A DNA stretch of 64,000 nucleotides from Gimesia chilikensis (GCF_008329715.1 NZ_VTSR01000010.1:1-64000); one strand, 5' to 3'; counted from the first letter of the stretch, positions 1 to 10,276 are shown. The notes: generated from the letters alone by a model not told the origin. Made by a program: numbers and translations.

Positions 1-163
1 AAGGTTGTAACAAACTATGTTTACCACGCGTTAAAGAATACCACCACCGGCTCGACCTTCTTTCATAGTTTCACCCTGGCACCTTTTATTCACAGCAGTC
101 GAATTGCCAGTTCCCAACGGACACCAGAAACCATAAGCATGTTCGCCACACCCCCAGGCGCAA

Positions 164-206
164 CAAAAAAGCACTCCTGTCCGCAAACAGGAGTGCTTCA
201 TTTTTA
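164..206. terminator. bidirectional terminator downstream of gltD
   Basis: A 12-bp perfect stem (169-180 pairing with 187-198) around a 6-nt loop is flanked by six A on the left and by CATTTTTAT on the right. Read on the minus strand it ends in a run of T and sits just after gltD, so it fits a Rho-independent terminator for the gltBD transcript. It could also stop transcription arriving from the left edge. Confidence 0.8.
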
Positions 207-225
207 TCACTTTATCACCACTGCA

Positions 226-1734
226 TTACGGCAGTTCGGTCGCTCCCATCAGGTAGCGATCACATTCACGGGCGGCGCCGCGGCCTTCGTTGATCGCCCA
301 GACGATCAGGCTCTGACCACGTCGGCAGTCGCCGGCGGCGAAGACACCGTCGATGTTTGTGGTGTACTGCTCATGCTCGGCTTTGAAGTTCGAACGGGCG
401 TCGGTTTCCAGGCTCAGCTGCTCGCTGATGATGTGCTCGGGGCCTAAGAACCCGAGTGCCAGGAAGACCAGGTCGCATTCGAGTTCCTGTTCCGAACCGG
501 GAACCACGCTGAACGGAGGACCGTTCTCAACCGGCTTGGACCAGTCGACTTCGCAGACCTTGATCGCTTTCAGGTTGCCTTTGCCGTCGCCCACGAATTC
601 GAGGGTCGACATCTGGAACATCCGCGGATCTTTGCCGAATACGGCAGCCGCTTCTTCGTGACCGTAGTCCACGCGGAAGATCTTCGGCCACTGAGGCCAG
701 GGGTTGTTCGCGGCCCGCTCCATCGGAGGCTGAGGCACGATTTCCAGGTTGATCAGGCTTTCGCAGTTCTGACGCATCGCGGTACCCAGGCAGTCGTTAC
801 CGGTATCACCACCGCCGATCACGACAACTTTCTTGCCTTCGGCGTTGATGAAACCCTCAACCGGAGAGTTCTCGTAATGCTTGCTTTCCAGACCTGACTC
901 CAGCAGGCTCTTCGTATTCTTCGACAGGTATTCCATCGCGAAGTGCACGCCCTTCAGATCACGGCCCGGAATGGGCAGATCGCGGGGCTTGGTCGCACCG
1001 GTGCAGAGCACGACAGCATCGAAATCTTTCATCAGTTGATCCGCGGTGATGTCCACGCCGATCGAAGTATTGGTGATGAATTCCACCCCTTCGTCAGCCA
1101 GCAGATCGACACGACGCTGTACGATCCACTTCTCCAGCTTCATGTTGGGGATGCCGTACATCAACAGACCACCAATGCGGTCATCGCGTTCGTAGACGGT
1201 TACGCTGTGACCGGCGGTATTCAGCTGAGCGGCGGCAGCCAGTCCGGCAGGACCGGAACCGACGACAGCGACTTTCTTGCCGGTACGTGTTTTAGGAGGA
1301 CTCGGCTGGACCCAACCCTGATCAAAGGCGTGATCGATGATCGAGTTCTCGATGTTCTTGATCGTCACCGGAGGTTCGTGAATCCCCAGTACGCAGGCCC
1401 CTTCACAAGGTGCGGGACAGACCCGACCGGTGAATTCCGGGAAGTTGTTTGTCTTGTGCAGACTGTCGAGTGCATCCTGCCAGCGACCGTTGTAGATGTG
1501 GTCGTTCCACTCGGGGATCAGGTTGTTAATCGGACAACCCGAGGCCATGCCTGCCAGGGTTTTCCCGGTGTGGCAGAAGGGAATCCCACAGTCCATGCAG
1601 CGAGCGCCCTGGTTGCTGAGCTCTTCATCAGTCAGATGATCGTGGAACTCATTCCAGTCCAGAATCCGCAGTTCCGGTTTTTTGTCGGCACCCAGTTCTC
1701 GCGTAAATTCCATGAAGCCGGTTGGCTTACCCAT
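226..1734 (-). CDS. gltD: glutamate synthase (NADPH) small subunit
   Basis: This is the beta subunit of NADPH-dependent glutamate synthase; it passes electrons from NADPH through FAD and iron-sulfur clusters to the GltB subunit. The 502-residue length is usual for the family. Two N-terminal cysteine groups are visible (C46, C49, C54, C67 and C106, C110, C114), typical ligands of the 4Fe-4S clusters. An FAD dinucleotide fold, GSGPAG, lies at about 159-164 and a second nucleotide motif, GGGDTG, lies near residue 308. It is downstream of gltB on the same strand with a 110-bp gap, so the two are very likely co-transcribed, and a strong terminator follows. Assignment is secure; the SD is weak. Confidence 0.97.
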   Translation of the reverse strand: MGKPTGFMEFTRELGADKKPELRILDWNEFHDHLTDEELSNQGARCMDCGIPFCHTGKTLAGMASGCPINNLIPEWNDHIYNGRWQDALDSLHKTNNFPEFTGRVCPAPCEGACVLGIHEPPVTIKNIENSIIDHAFDQGWVQPSPPKTRTGKKVAVVGSGPAGLAAAAQLNTAGHSVTVYERDDRIGGLLMYGIPNMKLEKWIVQRRVDLLADEGVEFITNTSIGVDITADQLMKDFDAVVLCTGATKPRDLPIPGRDLKGVHFAMEYLSKNTKSLLESGLESKHYENSPVEGFINAEGKKVVVIGGGDTGNDCLGTAMRQNCESLINLEIVPQPPMERAANNPWPQWPKIFRVDYGHEEAAAVFGKDPRMFQMSTLEFVGDGKGNLKAIKVCEVDWSKPVENGPPFSVVPGSEQELECDLVFLALGFLGPEHIISEQLSLETDARSNFKAEHEQYTTNIDGVFAAGDCRRGQSLIVWAINEGRGAARECDRYLMGATELP

Positions 1735-1844
1735 AGTTCTATCTCACTCTAAAAATGTGTTAGCTCTTATACAGAAGAAGCAATATGCTCCTGGGAAGGC
1801 GTTCCTGTCACGCGGTTCAGACGCGACAGGAACACGGTTTGTCA

Positions 1845-4800
1845 CTAGACGCTGGCGGCAGCTTCCGCTTCTTCAGCTGCCATTTCCAGCAAAGCCCGCT
1901 TGTAATCCACAGGCATGACTTTCTTGAACAGTTCCAGTTCGTTTTCCCAGTTATCCAGAATCGCTTTGGCCACGGTCGAACCGGTGAACTTGCGATGATT
2001 GTCAATCAGCTCTTTCAGTTCCGCGATGTCCTCGGAATCTTCCAGCCGTTCCAGTTCCACGGTTTCCAGATTGCTGTTCTGCAGCAGATGACCTTCGGGA
2101 TCGTAGACATAAGCCACACCACCCGACATCCCGGCGGCAAAGTTGCGTCCGGTTTCACCGAGAACAACGGCCCGACCGCCGGTCATGTATTCACAACCGT
2201 GATCGCCGATCCCTTCCACAACCGCTTTCGCTCCGGAGTTACGCACACAGAAACGTTCTGCAGCCTGACCGCGAATATAAACTTCACCTTCGGTCGCACC
2301 GTAGAGGTTCACGTTACCGACGATGATGTTATCTTCCGGCTTGAAGGTCGAATTCTCGGGCGGATAGATAATGATCCGTCCGCCGCTGAGACCTTTACCA
2401 ACATAGTCGTTGGCATCGCCTTCGTGCTCGATGGTAATCCCGTGTGCCAGCCAGGCCCCCAGGGACTGTCCTGCGGAACCCTTACTGTTGATGTGAATCG
2501 TTTCATCGGGCAGACCTTCTGCACCATGATGCTTGGAAACCTCGTGGCTCAGCATCGTACCGAAGGTGCGGTCCGTATTCTTGAGTTTCACATCGATGGT
2601 GACCGACTCACCATTCTGGATCGCAGGCTGTGCCTCGCTGATCAGCAGGTTGTCGATCACGACTTCCAGACCGTGCTGCTGGTCCATCGTGCAATAAGTA
2701 CCCACGTTTTCGTGTGGCTTTTCAGCCAGTCGCAGAATCGGAGTCAGGTCCAGGTGCTTCGCTTTCCAGTGAGCAACCCCTTCATCCAGTTCCAGAACGT
2801 CGCTGCGTCCGACCATCTCGTTGATGGTGCGGAATCCGAGTTCAGCCATGATTTCACGGGCCTCTTCTGCCAGCAGGAAGAAGTAGTTGACCACGTGCTC
2901 GGGCTGACCGGCGAACTTCTTACGCAGTTCCGGATTCTGAGTCGCAATCCCGACCGGGCAGGTATTCAGGTGACACTTACGCATCATGATACAGCCCATG
3001 GTGATCAGCGGCCCGGTGGAGAAGCCGTACTCTTCGGCTCCCAGCAGGGTGGCGATCACGATGTCGCGACCGGTTTTCAGCTGACCGTCAGTCTGCAGAC
3101 GCACACGGCTGCGGAGATCGTTGAGCACCAGCGTCTGGTGGGTTTCCGAAATCCCCAGTTCCCAGGGCAGACCGGCGTGCTTCACACTGGTCAGCGGAGA
3201 GGCCCCGGTACCACCGGAAGCTCCCGAGATCAGGATGTTGTCGGCATGACCTTTGGCCACACCCGAAGCAATCGTACCCACGCCGACTTCCGATACCAGC
3301 TTCACGCTGATCCGGGCCGAGGGGTTACTGTTCTTCAGGTCGTAAATCAGCTGCGAAAGGTCTTCGATCGAGTAAATATCGTGATGCGGCGGAGGACTGA
3401 TCAGCCCGACCCCCGGAGTGGAGTGACGTACCGAAGCAATGATCTTGTTGACCTTATGCCCGGGCAGTTCGCCCCCTTCTCCCGGCTTCGCACCTTGAGA
3501 AATCTTGATCTGCAGTTCGTCAGCATTGGTCAGGTACCAGCTGGTCACACCAAACCGCCCGGAAGCGATCTGCTTAATGGCCGACCGTTTGGAATCGCCG
3601 TTATCCAGTGGCTTGAAGCGCGAATAATCTTCGCCCCCTTCACCGGTGTTACTCTTGCCACCCAGACGGTTCATCGCGATCGCCAGGGCTTCGTGAGATT
3701 CAGCCGAGATCGAACCGTAGCTCATCGCACCGGTACAGAATCGCTTGACGATTTCCGTCACCGGTTCGACTTCGTCCAGCGGAATCGGTTCCCGCTTTTT
3801 GAAGGCCAGCAGACCACGCAGGTGACACTGCCGGGTCGTCTCTTCATTAACGGCTTTCGCGAACTGCTTGTAGGCACCCTTGTCGCCCGAGCTCGCAGCA
3901 GCCTGCAGGTTGGCAATGTTTTCCGGTGACCAGGAGTGCTTTTCTCCGTTGGCCCGCCAGTGGTAAACACCGGGGTTAGGCAGAACGGGCAGACGCTTCT
4001 GATCCCGCTGCGGGTAGCCGATGTTGTGACGCATTTCGCATTCTTTGGCAACCACGTCAAAACCGATTCCCTTGATCCGGCTGGCGGTTCCTGAGAAGCA
4101 GGCTTCGATGATTTCCTGGTTCAGACCAACGGCTTCGAAGATCTGGGCGCCCTTGTAACTCTGCAGGGTCGAGATGCCCATCTTGGCCATCACTTTCAGC
4201 ATCCCTTTACAGACACCTTTGCGATAGGCAGAGACGATGGAACTACGATCCCACTTGGCAGCATCCAGCTCGCCGACTTCCAGCGAGTGCCAGAGGGCTT
4301 CGAAGGCCATGTACGGGTTGATTGCATCGGCACCGTAGCCGAACAGCAGACAGTGGTGATGTACTTCGCGGGCTTCGCCGGTTTCCAGTACAATCCCGAT
4401 CTGCGTACGCTGTTCGTTGCGAACCAGGTGATGGTGAATCGCTCCACAGGAAACCAGGGTCGGCAGAGCGACACGATCTTTACAGACGGCCCGGTCCGAA
4501 ACCACGATCAGGCTGAAGCCATCGGCGATCGCCTGTGAGGCTTCTTCCCGAATCCGATCCAGGGCAGCCCGGAAACCGGCTTCCCCTTCTGACTTGGGAT
4601 AAGTCACGTCGATGGTTTTGGTTTTCCAGCCACGGTAATCCATCTTCTTGATGGCGGCCAGTTGCTCGTTGGTGATGATCGGCTCGGGAATGAGCAGTCG
4701 ATGACACTGGTCTTCGGTCGATTCCAGCAGGTTGCCTTCCGGACCGATGTAACATTCCAGCGACATGATGACTTCCTCGCGGATCGAGTCGATCGCGGGG

Positions 4801-6464
4801 TTCGTCACCTGGGCGAACAGCTGGTGGAAGTAATCGTAAATCAGGCGTGGCTGATCGCTGAGGCAGGCCAGGGCCGCATCGTTCCCCATGGAACCGATGG
4901 GATCCTTCTTGGCTTTGATCAGCGGAATCAGCATGAACTTCAGCGTTTCGAATGTAAAACCAAAGGCCTGCAGACGAGACAGCAGCTCTTCGGTCGGAAC
5001 CGAATCGATCTTCTCAGCGGGTGGCAGGTCCTGCAGACGCAGACGCTGGTTCTGCAGCCATTCCTGGTAAGGACGCTTGGTGGCGTACTTTTCTTTGATC
5101 TCTTCATCGGGGATCAGGCGGCCTTCTTCGAAGTCAACCAGGAACATCTTTCCGGGCTGCAGACGGCCTTTTTCCTTAACCAGTTTCGGATCAACTTCCA
5201 GGGTTCCCACTTCGCTGGCCATGATGACGCGATCGTCGTGAGTCACATAGTAACGACTGGGACGCAGACCGTTCCGGTCCAGCACGGCGCCGATACATTT
5301 ACCATCGGTGAAGGAAACTGATGCCGGCCCGTCCCATGGTTCCTGCAAGGCGGAGTAATATTCATAGAACGCACGCTTGGCGACGGAAATGGAATGATGG
5401 TTCTGCCAGGCTTCTGGAATCATCATCATCATCACTTCCGGCAGCGGACGACCGGACATCAGCAGCAGTTCGAGTGCGTTGTCGAAGTTACCCGAGTCCG
5501 AGCAGTGCGGCTCGATGATCGGGAACAGCTTGTTCAGATCGTCGCCGAACAGCTCGCTGGACATCATTCCCTGGCGGGCATACATCCAGTTGGCGTTCCC
5601 ACGCAGGGTATTGATTTCCCCGTTATGGGCCATGAAGCGGCACGGCTGTGCCCGGTCCCAGCTGGGGAAGGTGTTTGTTGAGAAGCGGGAGTGTACCATC
5701 GCCAGGTGGCTGGTGAAGTCTTCCGCCTGCAGGTCGGGGTAGAACGGCATCACCTGATCGGGAGTCAGCATTCCTTTGTAAACCAGGATGTTGCTGGACA
5801 GCGAACAGAAGTAGAACATCAGTCCCTGGGGCAGGCTGCTGCCTTCACGCAACTGGCGGCTGGAAGCCTTCAGGATGATGTACAGCTGCCGTTCCAGGTG
5901 ATCCTGGTCAGCGACCTTGTGATTCGAAGTGGAAATGAAGACCTGCTCCATGTGCGGCAGAGCACGCAGCGCGGAGGGACCGATGTCGGCCTTGGTCGGT
6001 TCCACGGGCAGTTCACGCCAGCCCAGGACAACCAGTCCCTGGGCATTGACGGTCTCTTCCACGACCTTTTTGCAGTGTTCCCGCTGTGATTCATCGGTCG
6101 GCAGGAAGACATTTCCCATGCCGTAATGACCCGAGGGAGGCAGATCGAGATTCAGATCTTCCTTCACCACGCGTTGCAGGAAGTCGTGAGGCATGGAAAC
6201 CAGAATACCGGCACCATCGCCCGTATTTTCTTCGCAGCCACAGGCGCCACGGTGTGTCATATGACGCAGCATTTCATCGGCGTCGACCACAATCTGGTGT
6301 GACCGTTTGCCTTTGATATGGGCGACGAAACCCACACCACAGCTGTCATGCTCGAATTCCGGATCGTAGAGCCCATGAGCTTCCGGGAAACGCCCCACTT
6401 GAAACAGGGAGTTTTGTGCTTTGTTTTCGGAATCAGTTCCACGTCGAACGGTTCGACTCGTCAT
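1845..6464 (-). CDS. gltB: glutamate synthase large subunit
   Basis: The large subunit of glutamate synthase hydrolyses glutamine and transfers the ammonia through an internal tunnel to 2-oxoglutarate. The protein has 1539 residues, normal for bacterial GltB. The class II glutaminase domain begins at Cys42 in the context HDSCGVGF; in the family this Cys becomes the N-terminal nucleophile after a short propeptide is removed. The central and FMN-binding domains follow, and the 3Fe-4S cysteines are visible in MGCIMMRKCHLNTC at about residue 1155. The C-terminal third is the GXGXG beta-helix domain. It precedes gltD and lies after a LysR gene on the same strand. No disruption is seen. Confidence 0.98.
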   Translation of the reverse strand: MTSRTVRRGTDSENKAQNSLFQVGRFPEAHGLYDPEFEHDSCGVGFVAHIKGKRSHQIVVDADEMLRHMTHRGACGCEENTGDGAGILVSMPHDFLQRVVKEDLNLDLPPSGHYGMGNVFLPTDESQREHCKKVVEETVNAQGLVVLGWRELPVEPTKADIGPSALRALPHMEQVFISTSNHKVADQDHLERQLYIILKASSRQLREGSSLPQGLMFYFCSLSSNILVYKGMLTPDQVMPFYPDLQAEDFTSHLAMVHSRFSTNTFPSWDRAQPCRFMAHNGEINTLRGNANWMYARQGMMSSELFGDDLNKLFPIIEPHCSDSGNFDNALELLLMSGRPLPEVMMMMIPEAWQNHHSISVAKRAFYEYYSALQEPWDGPASVSFTDGKCIGAVLDRNGLRPSRYYVTHDDRVIMASEVGTLEVDPKLVKEKGRLQPGKMFLVDFEEGRLIPDEEIKEKYATKRPYQEWLQNQRLRLQDLPPAEKIDSVPTEELLSRLQAFGFTFETLKFMLIPLIKAKKDPIGSMGNDAALACLSDQPRLIYDYFHQLFAQVTNPAIDSIREEVIMSLECYIGPEGNLLESTEDQCHRLLIPEPIITNEQLAAIKKMDYRGWKTKTIDVTYPKSEGEAGFRAALDRIREEASQAIADGFSLIVVSDRAVCKDRVALPTLVSCGAIHHHLVRNEQRTQIGIVLETGEAREVHHHCLLFGYGADAINPYMAFEALWHSLEVGELDAAKWDRSSIVSAYRKGVCKGMLKVMAKMGISTLQSYKGAQIFEAVGLNQEIIEACFSGTASRIKGIGFDVVAKECEMRHNIGYPQRDQKRLPVLPNPGVYHWRANGEKHSWSPENIANLQAAASSGDKGAYKQFAKAVNEETTRQCHLRGLLAFKKREPIPLDEVEPVTEIVKRFCTGAMSYGSISAESHEALAIAMNRLGGKSNTGEGGEDYSRFKPLDNGDSKRSAIKQIASGRFGVTSWYLTNADELQIKISQGAKPGEGGELPGHKVNKIIASVRHSTPGVGLISPPPHHDIYSIEDLSQLIYDLKNSNPSARISVKLVSEVGVGTIASGVAKGHADNILISGASGGTGASPLTSVKHAGLPWELGISETHQTLVLNDLRSRVRLQTDGQLKTGRDIVIATLLGAEEYGFSTGPLITMGCIMMRKCHLNTCPVGIATQNPELRKKFAGQPEHVVNYFFLLAEEAREIMAELGFRTINEMVGRSDVLELDEGVAHWKAKHLDLTPILRLAEKPHENVGTYCTMDQQHGLEVVIDNLLISEAQPAIQNGESVTIDVKLKNTDRTFGTMLSHEVSKHHGAEGLPDETIHINSKGSAGQSLGAWLAHGITIEHEGDANDYVGKGLSGGRIIIYPPENSTFKPEDNIIVGNVNLYGATEGEVYIRGQAAERFCVRNSGAKAVVEGIGDHGCEYMTGGRAVVLGETGRNFAAGMSGGVAYVYDPEGHLLQNSNLETVELERLEDSEDIAELKELIDNHRKFTGSTVAKAILDNWENELELFKKVMPVDYKRALLEMAAEEAEAAASV

Positions 6465-6736
6465 CTTACTTCACCATTCAAACTAATGTTTTCAAAATCG
6501 ATGCCACCCGGGCATCTTCAGTTTATCGCGAACAAGCTTCGCACTCAGTAATCTGTTTCAGCAGACGACGCTCCCCTGAGGAAACCATGTCTGCCTGACC
6601 CGGCCGAAACCGGAACGTTTTCTGTCAAAGATCTACCATCGGTAATTCTGAATCTTCTTCAGGGAGAGTCTGCTCCCGACTCAGAAAAAGCTGGATCCAT
6701 CCCAACCAGAAACAACCTGCAGAGAAAACTGCCAGT

Positions 6737-7729
6737 TTACTCTCGCGCTATTAACGGACCGAATGAAAATGCATCCATACTGGAAGAATTCTCTCCCGCT
6801 GATGCAGATCCCTCGGTCGTTTCTCGATGAGCGCTTGAGAAATTCGCGGGGTTTTCATGCAGGACTTCTATGAATTTCGATACCACGTCATCGGGTACCG
6901 ACTTCTGTTTTCTCTGAATGATCCCAATCGGACGGAACCATTCCACCTGTTCCAGGCGTACGATTTTTAATGACTGATCCTGAACTTCACGGCTGACGGT
7001 CGGCAGAGGCAGGATCGCAATTCCCGCTTCGGCTTCCACCGCACGCTTGATGTTCTCAATATTGTCAAATTCATGGATCAGCTGTACGTGCACACCGGCT
7101 TTTTTCAGCCAGCGATCCATTTTCTGTCGAACGACTAATTCTGATGTGAATGCCACGAAGGGCTCATTTTCAATGTCCCCTACCTCACAACTGACCTGAT
7201 CTGCCAGCCGGTGACCGGGGTAGACCACCAGTACCATCGGCTGTTCCTGCCAGAGGATGCTGGTGAGATCTTTGTCTTCCTTGGGGAAAGAAACCAGTCC
7301 CAGATCGGCCTGGTTCTCGCTGACCCGCTGATAGACTTCGTCCGGATGCAGATAATCGAGGTTGATCATCACTTCCGGATACAGGTGCTGGAACTGCTCA
7401 ACATAGTCGTGCATCTGGGCCAGACCCACCGAGTAAATGGCGGCAATCCGCACCCGGTTCTTTGTCTGACCAATCGCGCGACGAACCTGTTCCTCGACCT
7501 GCTCGAAGGATCTCAGCAACTGCTGGCAGCCATCAAAATAAATCGAACCAGCGGGCGTTAATTCAAACGGACGCTTCGAACGATCGATCAGCTGCGCTCC
7601 CAGCCGCTTCTCTAATGCATGCACGGCCTGACTGGCTGCCGACTGGGACACACGACGAACCTCAGCAGCTTTGGAAAAGCTGCCGTGCACGACGACATCA
7701 CAGAACAGTTCGGCATTTCGCAGGTGCAT
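6737..7729 (-). CDS. LysR-family transcriptional regulator
   Basis: This is a 330-residue LysR-type regulator. Residues 1-60 form the winged helix-turn-helix (FSKAAEVRRVSQSAASQAVH), and roughly 88-295 form the periplasmic-binding-protein-like effector domain. It is transcribed in the same direction as gltB and lies 272 bp upstream of it. In Bacillus the LysR protein GltC controls glutamate synthase but is divergent from it. By analogy this protein could regulate gltBD, but the effector domain does not reveal the ligand and a CysB- or CbbR-like role is equally possible. The C-terminal 35 residues are Ser-rich and probably disordered. Confidence 0.85.
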   Translation of the reverse strand: MHLRNAELFCDVVVHGSFSKAAEVRRVSQSAASQAVHALEKRLGAQLIDRSKRPFELTPAGSIYFDGCQQLLRSFEQVEEQVRRAIGQTKNRVRIAAIYSVGLAQMHDYVEQFQHLYPEVMINLDYLHPDEVYQRVSENQADLGLVSFPKEDKDLTSILWQEQPMVLVVYPGHRLADQVSCEVGDIENEPFVAFTSELVVRQKMDRWLKKAGVHVQLIHEFDNIENIKRAVEAEAGIAILPLPTVSREVQDQSLKIVRLEQVEWFRPIGIIQRKQKSVPDDVVSKFIEVLHENPANFSSAHRETTEGSASAGENSSSMDAFSFGPLIARE

Positions 7730-8337
7730 GGGAGAGAATCGAGAGCCTTTTATAAGGAAAACTAATAATAGCTGCTTCGAACTATTTAAATTTCGAATAC
7801 GGCACAGTGTAGAGTTGCTGAAGGCAATAAGTCAAGCGTCTGCTCATATGAAAAACGGGGACCACGGACTTACGCAACGTCCAAAAACTGTAATCATATA
7901 ACTATATTATACTTACGCTTACAGCCTCTGAACCGTCCCAGAATTGGGACGACAGCAGCCTGATATCAGGTCTGCCAGCTTCGGCTCAGACATCAGGAGA
8001 TTCCGATACAGAATTGCCTCCCACATCTGTCAGACACTTATGCCAGACACCGGTTCTATTAAAATTACTTATACTGACCGAAACCGCCTGTAATCCGCTG
8101 AAAATAACCTATGTTTCAGCTGAGAACCCTTCCGCAGCGCCGCGGGAGATACAGATTTGTTTGATCCGCCGACCACTGGTCCGCGTTCCCTCAATCCCTG
8201 ATTCTCAAAGATCACTCCAGTCTGCGAACCTGTTCAACTGACGGGACCGGAGTTAAGATCGACACTGACTACTGTAAAAGGATGCAGTAATCCCTGCTCC
8301 ACTTCCGCCAGTTCTCTTCTTTCGCAAAGGATCTCTG
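7730..8337. other. intergenic region between divergent LysR and lipoprotein genes
   Basis: This 608-bp stretch separates two divergently transcribed genes and must hold both promoters. The part near 7890-7915 is AT-rich. An AAAGG ribosome-binding sequence precedes the lipoprotein start. No open frame with convincing codon use, tRNA or strong hairpin was seen. Confidence 0.4.
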
Positions 8338-9570
8338 ATGAGAAAATCAGCCCCGCTCTTCACTCTGCTCTTCTTCCTGGGAACGCTCCCCCTGCTTTCC
8401 GGGTGTGGTTCCTCAGCCCAGCAGGCCGGTCCACCAGCGGGCCCTGCAGAATCGATGCAGAACCTGATGCAGGGCATTGCCGATGAGAACCTGGTTGAGC
8501 TCTGGAACTTTTTTCCCGCCAGTTATCAGCAACAGTGGAATGACCAAACACGTGAATTCGCCGCGAAAGTGGACCCCGAGTTGTATAATGGCATCTTCAA
8601 TACCGCCCAACGGATTACCAGCCTGCTGAAAGACAAGAAAGAGTTCATCCTCAAGAACCAGATGATCCAGGGATTACCCGTTCCCCAGGAAAGGCTGAGT
8701 GAGTTCTGGGATCCAACCGTCGGCATCCTGGCAACGATTGCCAATGGTGAAGTATCCAGCGTGGAAAAACTGAAAGATTTTAATGCTAAGACTTACCTCA
8801 ATAGTGAGGGAAATATTGTCCTCAAAAAGGTCTTCCAGATCAGTGAAATGATCCCTAAAAAAGAGGGAGAACTCAACTTCCGCGAACGAATTAAGCAGAC
8901 CAAAGTCACCCTCATCTCGGAAGAAGGTGACACAGCAAAGATCAAGATCGAAGCACCCGGCGAGGAGCCCCGAGAACAGGTTATGATCAAAGTAGAAGAT
9001 AAATGGATTCCCGATAAGCTGCAAAGTTTGTGGAAAAGACAGTTGGATCAATCACGTCAGGAAATTGCTGAAATCACACCAGAATCAATGCAGGCCAGCA
9101 AGCAGAAAGTTATGCCGGTCCTCAAGGGTATCAATGAACAACTGGCGATACTGGAAAACGCCAAAACCGAAGCAGAATTCAATCAGAAACTGACTCCGAT
9201 CATCATGCCGGTCGCCATGCTCGGCCCCATGCTGCAGGCCCAACTGGGTGGTGCTGCAATGGGAACCCCCATGGGATCACCGATGGCAGAAAGCCCCGGC
9301 GAAGCCAAACCGATTAATCCCAACACGATGATCAGCATCGTCGTCAACAAAAAGCTCACTCCAGGCGAACAGGATCCGATCATTGATGAGATCCTGCAGT
9401 CAGCCAACGACACCGAATCCCTGCAGGTGATTCCGACTGTCGATGGAGAGATCACCACCTTCAAGGTTTACCCGGTCGAAGACATCGAAGCGTTTTCGAA
9501 GAAGATCAAGTTCGGGAAGCCGTCCAAGGTCGATCCAGATTCCCGCTCGATTACTGTGGAACTGGAGTAA
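8338..9570 (+). CDS. putative lipoprotein, planctomycete hypothetical
   Basis: The protein has 410 residues and I do not recognise its family. It begins with a lipoprotein signal peptide with lipobox LLSGC, so Cys23 would be lipidated and the protein anchored to a membrane on the periplasmic side. The rest is soluble and charged. A Met/Gly/Pro-rich stretch at about 298-325 looks like a flexible linker, and the C-terminal 80 residues resemble a small alpha/beta domain. There are no catalytic motifs I can name. An AAAGG sequence lies 7 nt before the ATG. It stands alone, divergent from the LysR gene and convergent with the next small gene across a shared hairpin. Confidence 0.75.
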   Translation: MRKSAPLFTLLFFLGTLPLLSGCGSSAQQAGPPAGPAESMQNLMQGIADENLVELWNFFPASYQQQWNDQTREFAAKVDPELYNGIFNTAQRITSLLKDKKEFILKNQMIQGLPVPQERLSEFWDPTVGILATIANGEVSSVEKLKDFNAKTYLNSEGNIVLKKVFQISEMIPKKEGELNFRERIKQTKVTLISEEGDTAKIKIEAPGEEPREQVMIKVEDKWIPDKLQSLWKRQLDQSRQEIAEITPESMQASKQKVMPVLKGINEQLAILENAKTEAEFNQKLTPIIMPVAMLGPMLQAQLGGAAMGTPMGSPMAESPGEAKPINPNTMISIVVNKKLTPGEQDPIIDEILQSANDTESLQVIPTVDGEITTFKVYPVEDIEAFSKKIKFGKPSKVDPDSRSITVELE

Positions 9571-9604
9571 CCGGTAAACTCCCCATTCCGATCGAGGCAA
9601 TAAA

Positions 9605-9641
9605 AAAGGCCACTTCCTGTGAACATAGGAAGTGGCCTTAA
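9605..9641. terminator. hairpin terminator between convergent genes
   Basis: A perfect 13-bp stem (9606-9618 with 9627-9639) has an 8-nt loop. On the minus strand it is followed by six T, so it is a good Rho-independent terminator for the small acidic protein gene. On the plus strand it lies 35 bp after the lipoprotein stop and is followed by AAGTTTTG, a weaker tail, so it may serve both genes. Confidence 0.85.
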
Positions 9642-9684
9642 GTTTTGCTGGTTTGCGCAGCAATCATTGTATCTCTGAGGAGAC

Positions 9685-9915
9685 TTACGCAGCTTCAGAA
9701 AAATCTTCGTCGCTGTCGTCGCAGGCTTCTACGGTAGAATCCAGTTCGTCTTCTTCCTCTTCATAAACGAGGAAGTAGATCTCGTTCATGGCTTCTTCCA
9801 GATAGGAACGAATATTTTCGCTGTCTGTAGATTCAATCAGTGATTCCAGTGCAGCGACTACACGGTCGACTTCGTCACTGGTGATTTCTTCGAACTCTTC
9901 ATTTTCTTCTGACAT
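9685..9915 (-). CDS. small acidic protein, hypothetical
   Basis: The protein has 76 residues and is strongly acidic; about a third of the residues are Glu or Asp. The predicted structure is helical (residues 10-45, including LESLIESTDSENIRSYLEEA) followed by an acidic disordered tail. I chose the start at 9915 because GGAGGT at 9920-9925 sits 4-5 nt before this ATG. The upstream ATG at 9927 would place that Shine-Dalgarno inside the gene and has none of its own. Length, composition and a dedicated terminator support a real gene. The function is unknown; a binding or antirepressor role is possible but nothing specific shows it. Confidence 0.7.
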   Translation of the reverse strand: MSEENEEFEEITSDEVDRVVAALESLIESTDSENIRSYLEEAMNEIYFLVYEEEEDELDSTVEACDDSDEDFSEAA

Positions 9916-9919
9916 CATT

Positions 9920-9925
9920 ACCTCC
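9920..9925 (-). promoter_or_regulatory. Shine-Dalgarno that decides the start of the acidic protein gene
   Basis: GGAGGT on the minus strand lies 4 nt before the ATG at 9915 and only 1 nt before the ATG at 9918. The spacing favours 9915. Confidence 0.6.
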
Positions 9926-10107
9926 ATGTCGTGTGTTTGACTACGTTAAGCAGGAAAAGCACGAAGTTTATTATCGGTCTTCCCCACCTAAAGCATTAGC
10001 ACGGCCCTGTGCATTTTTTACCAGCTGAAACGTCAGTTGAGCCGATCCTCGACTTCGCCCGAAACGTCACAGCGCCACTGATTTTGTCGGAAAAGAAGTG
10101 AAACGAA

Positions 10108-10269
10108 TCACGATTTCTTTTTCTTTTTCGAGTCCTTTTTCTTTGCGCTCGTCTTCTTTTTTGATTTCTTCTTTTTCTTCGCTTTTTCGACGGTCTTGTC
10201 ACCAAAAATGCGGTCCCAGCCCTTCGTAAAATCCTCGCTTGACCCTGTGTGGACCGTATAACCCGTCAC
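10108..10269 (-). CDS. very small Lys-rich protein, GTG start
   Basis: This 53-residue frame starts at GTG (10269), with GGGAGGA at 10277-10283 placed 7 nt upstream. The first 30 residues (MTGYTVHTGSSEDFTKGWDR, then IFGDK) have an ordered, non-repetitive composition. The last 25 are almost all Lys with a few Ser/Thr, resembling nucleic-acid-binding tails of histone H1-like proteins. The non-ATG start and short length make it easy to miss. The Lys tail is encoded by mixed AAA/AAG codons rather than a simple repeat, as expected of selected protein sequence. A nucleic-acid- or ribosome-binding role is inference only; I do not know the family. Confidence 0.65.
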   Translation of the reverse strand: MTGYTVHTGSSEDFTKGWDRIFGDKTVEKAKKKKKSKKKTSAKKKDSKKKKKS

Positions 10270-10276
10270 TTGAACG

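Noticed and set aside
1-225. Open frame running in from the left edge on the plus strand
   Set aside because: It reads through the gltD terminator hairpin and has no recognisable protein sequence.
1785-3929. A 714-codon open frame on the plus strand opposite gltB
   Set aside because: It lies wholly antisense to gltB, whose domains are all recognisable. Its composition is what the complement of a GC-rich gene gives, and it has no family resemblance.
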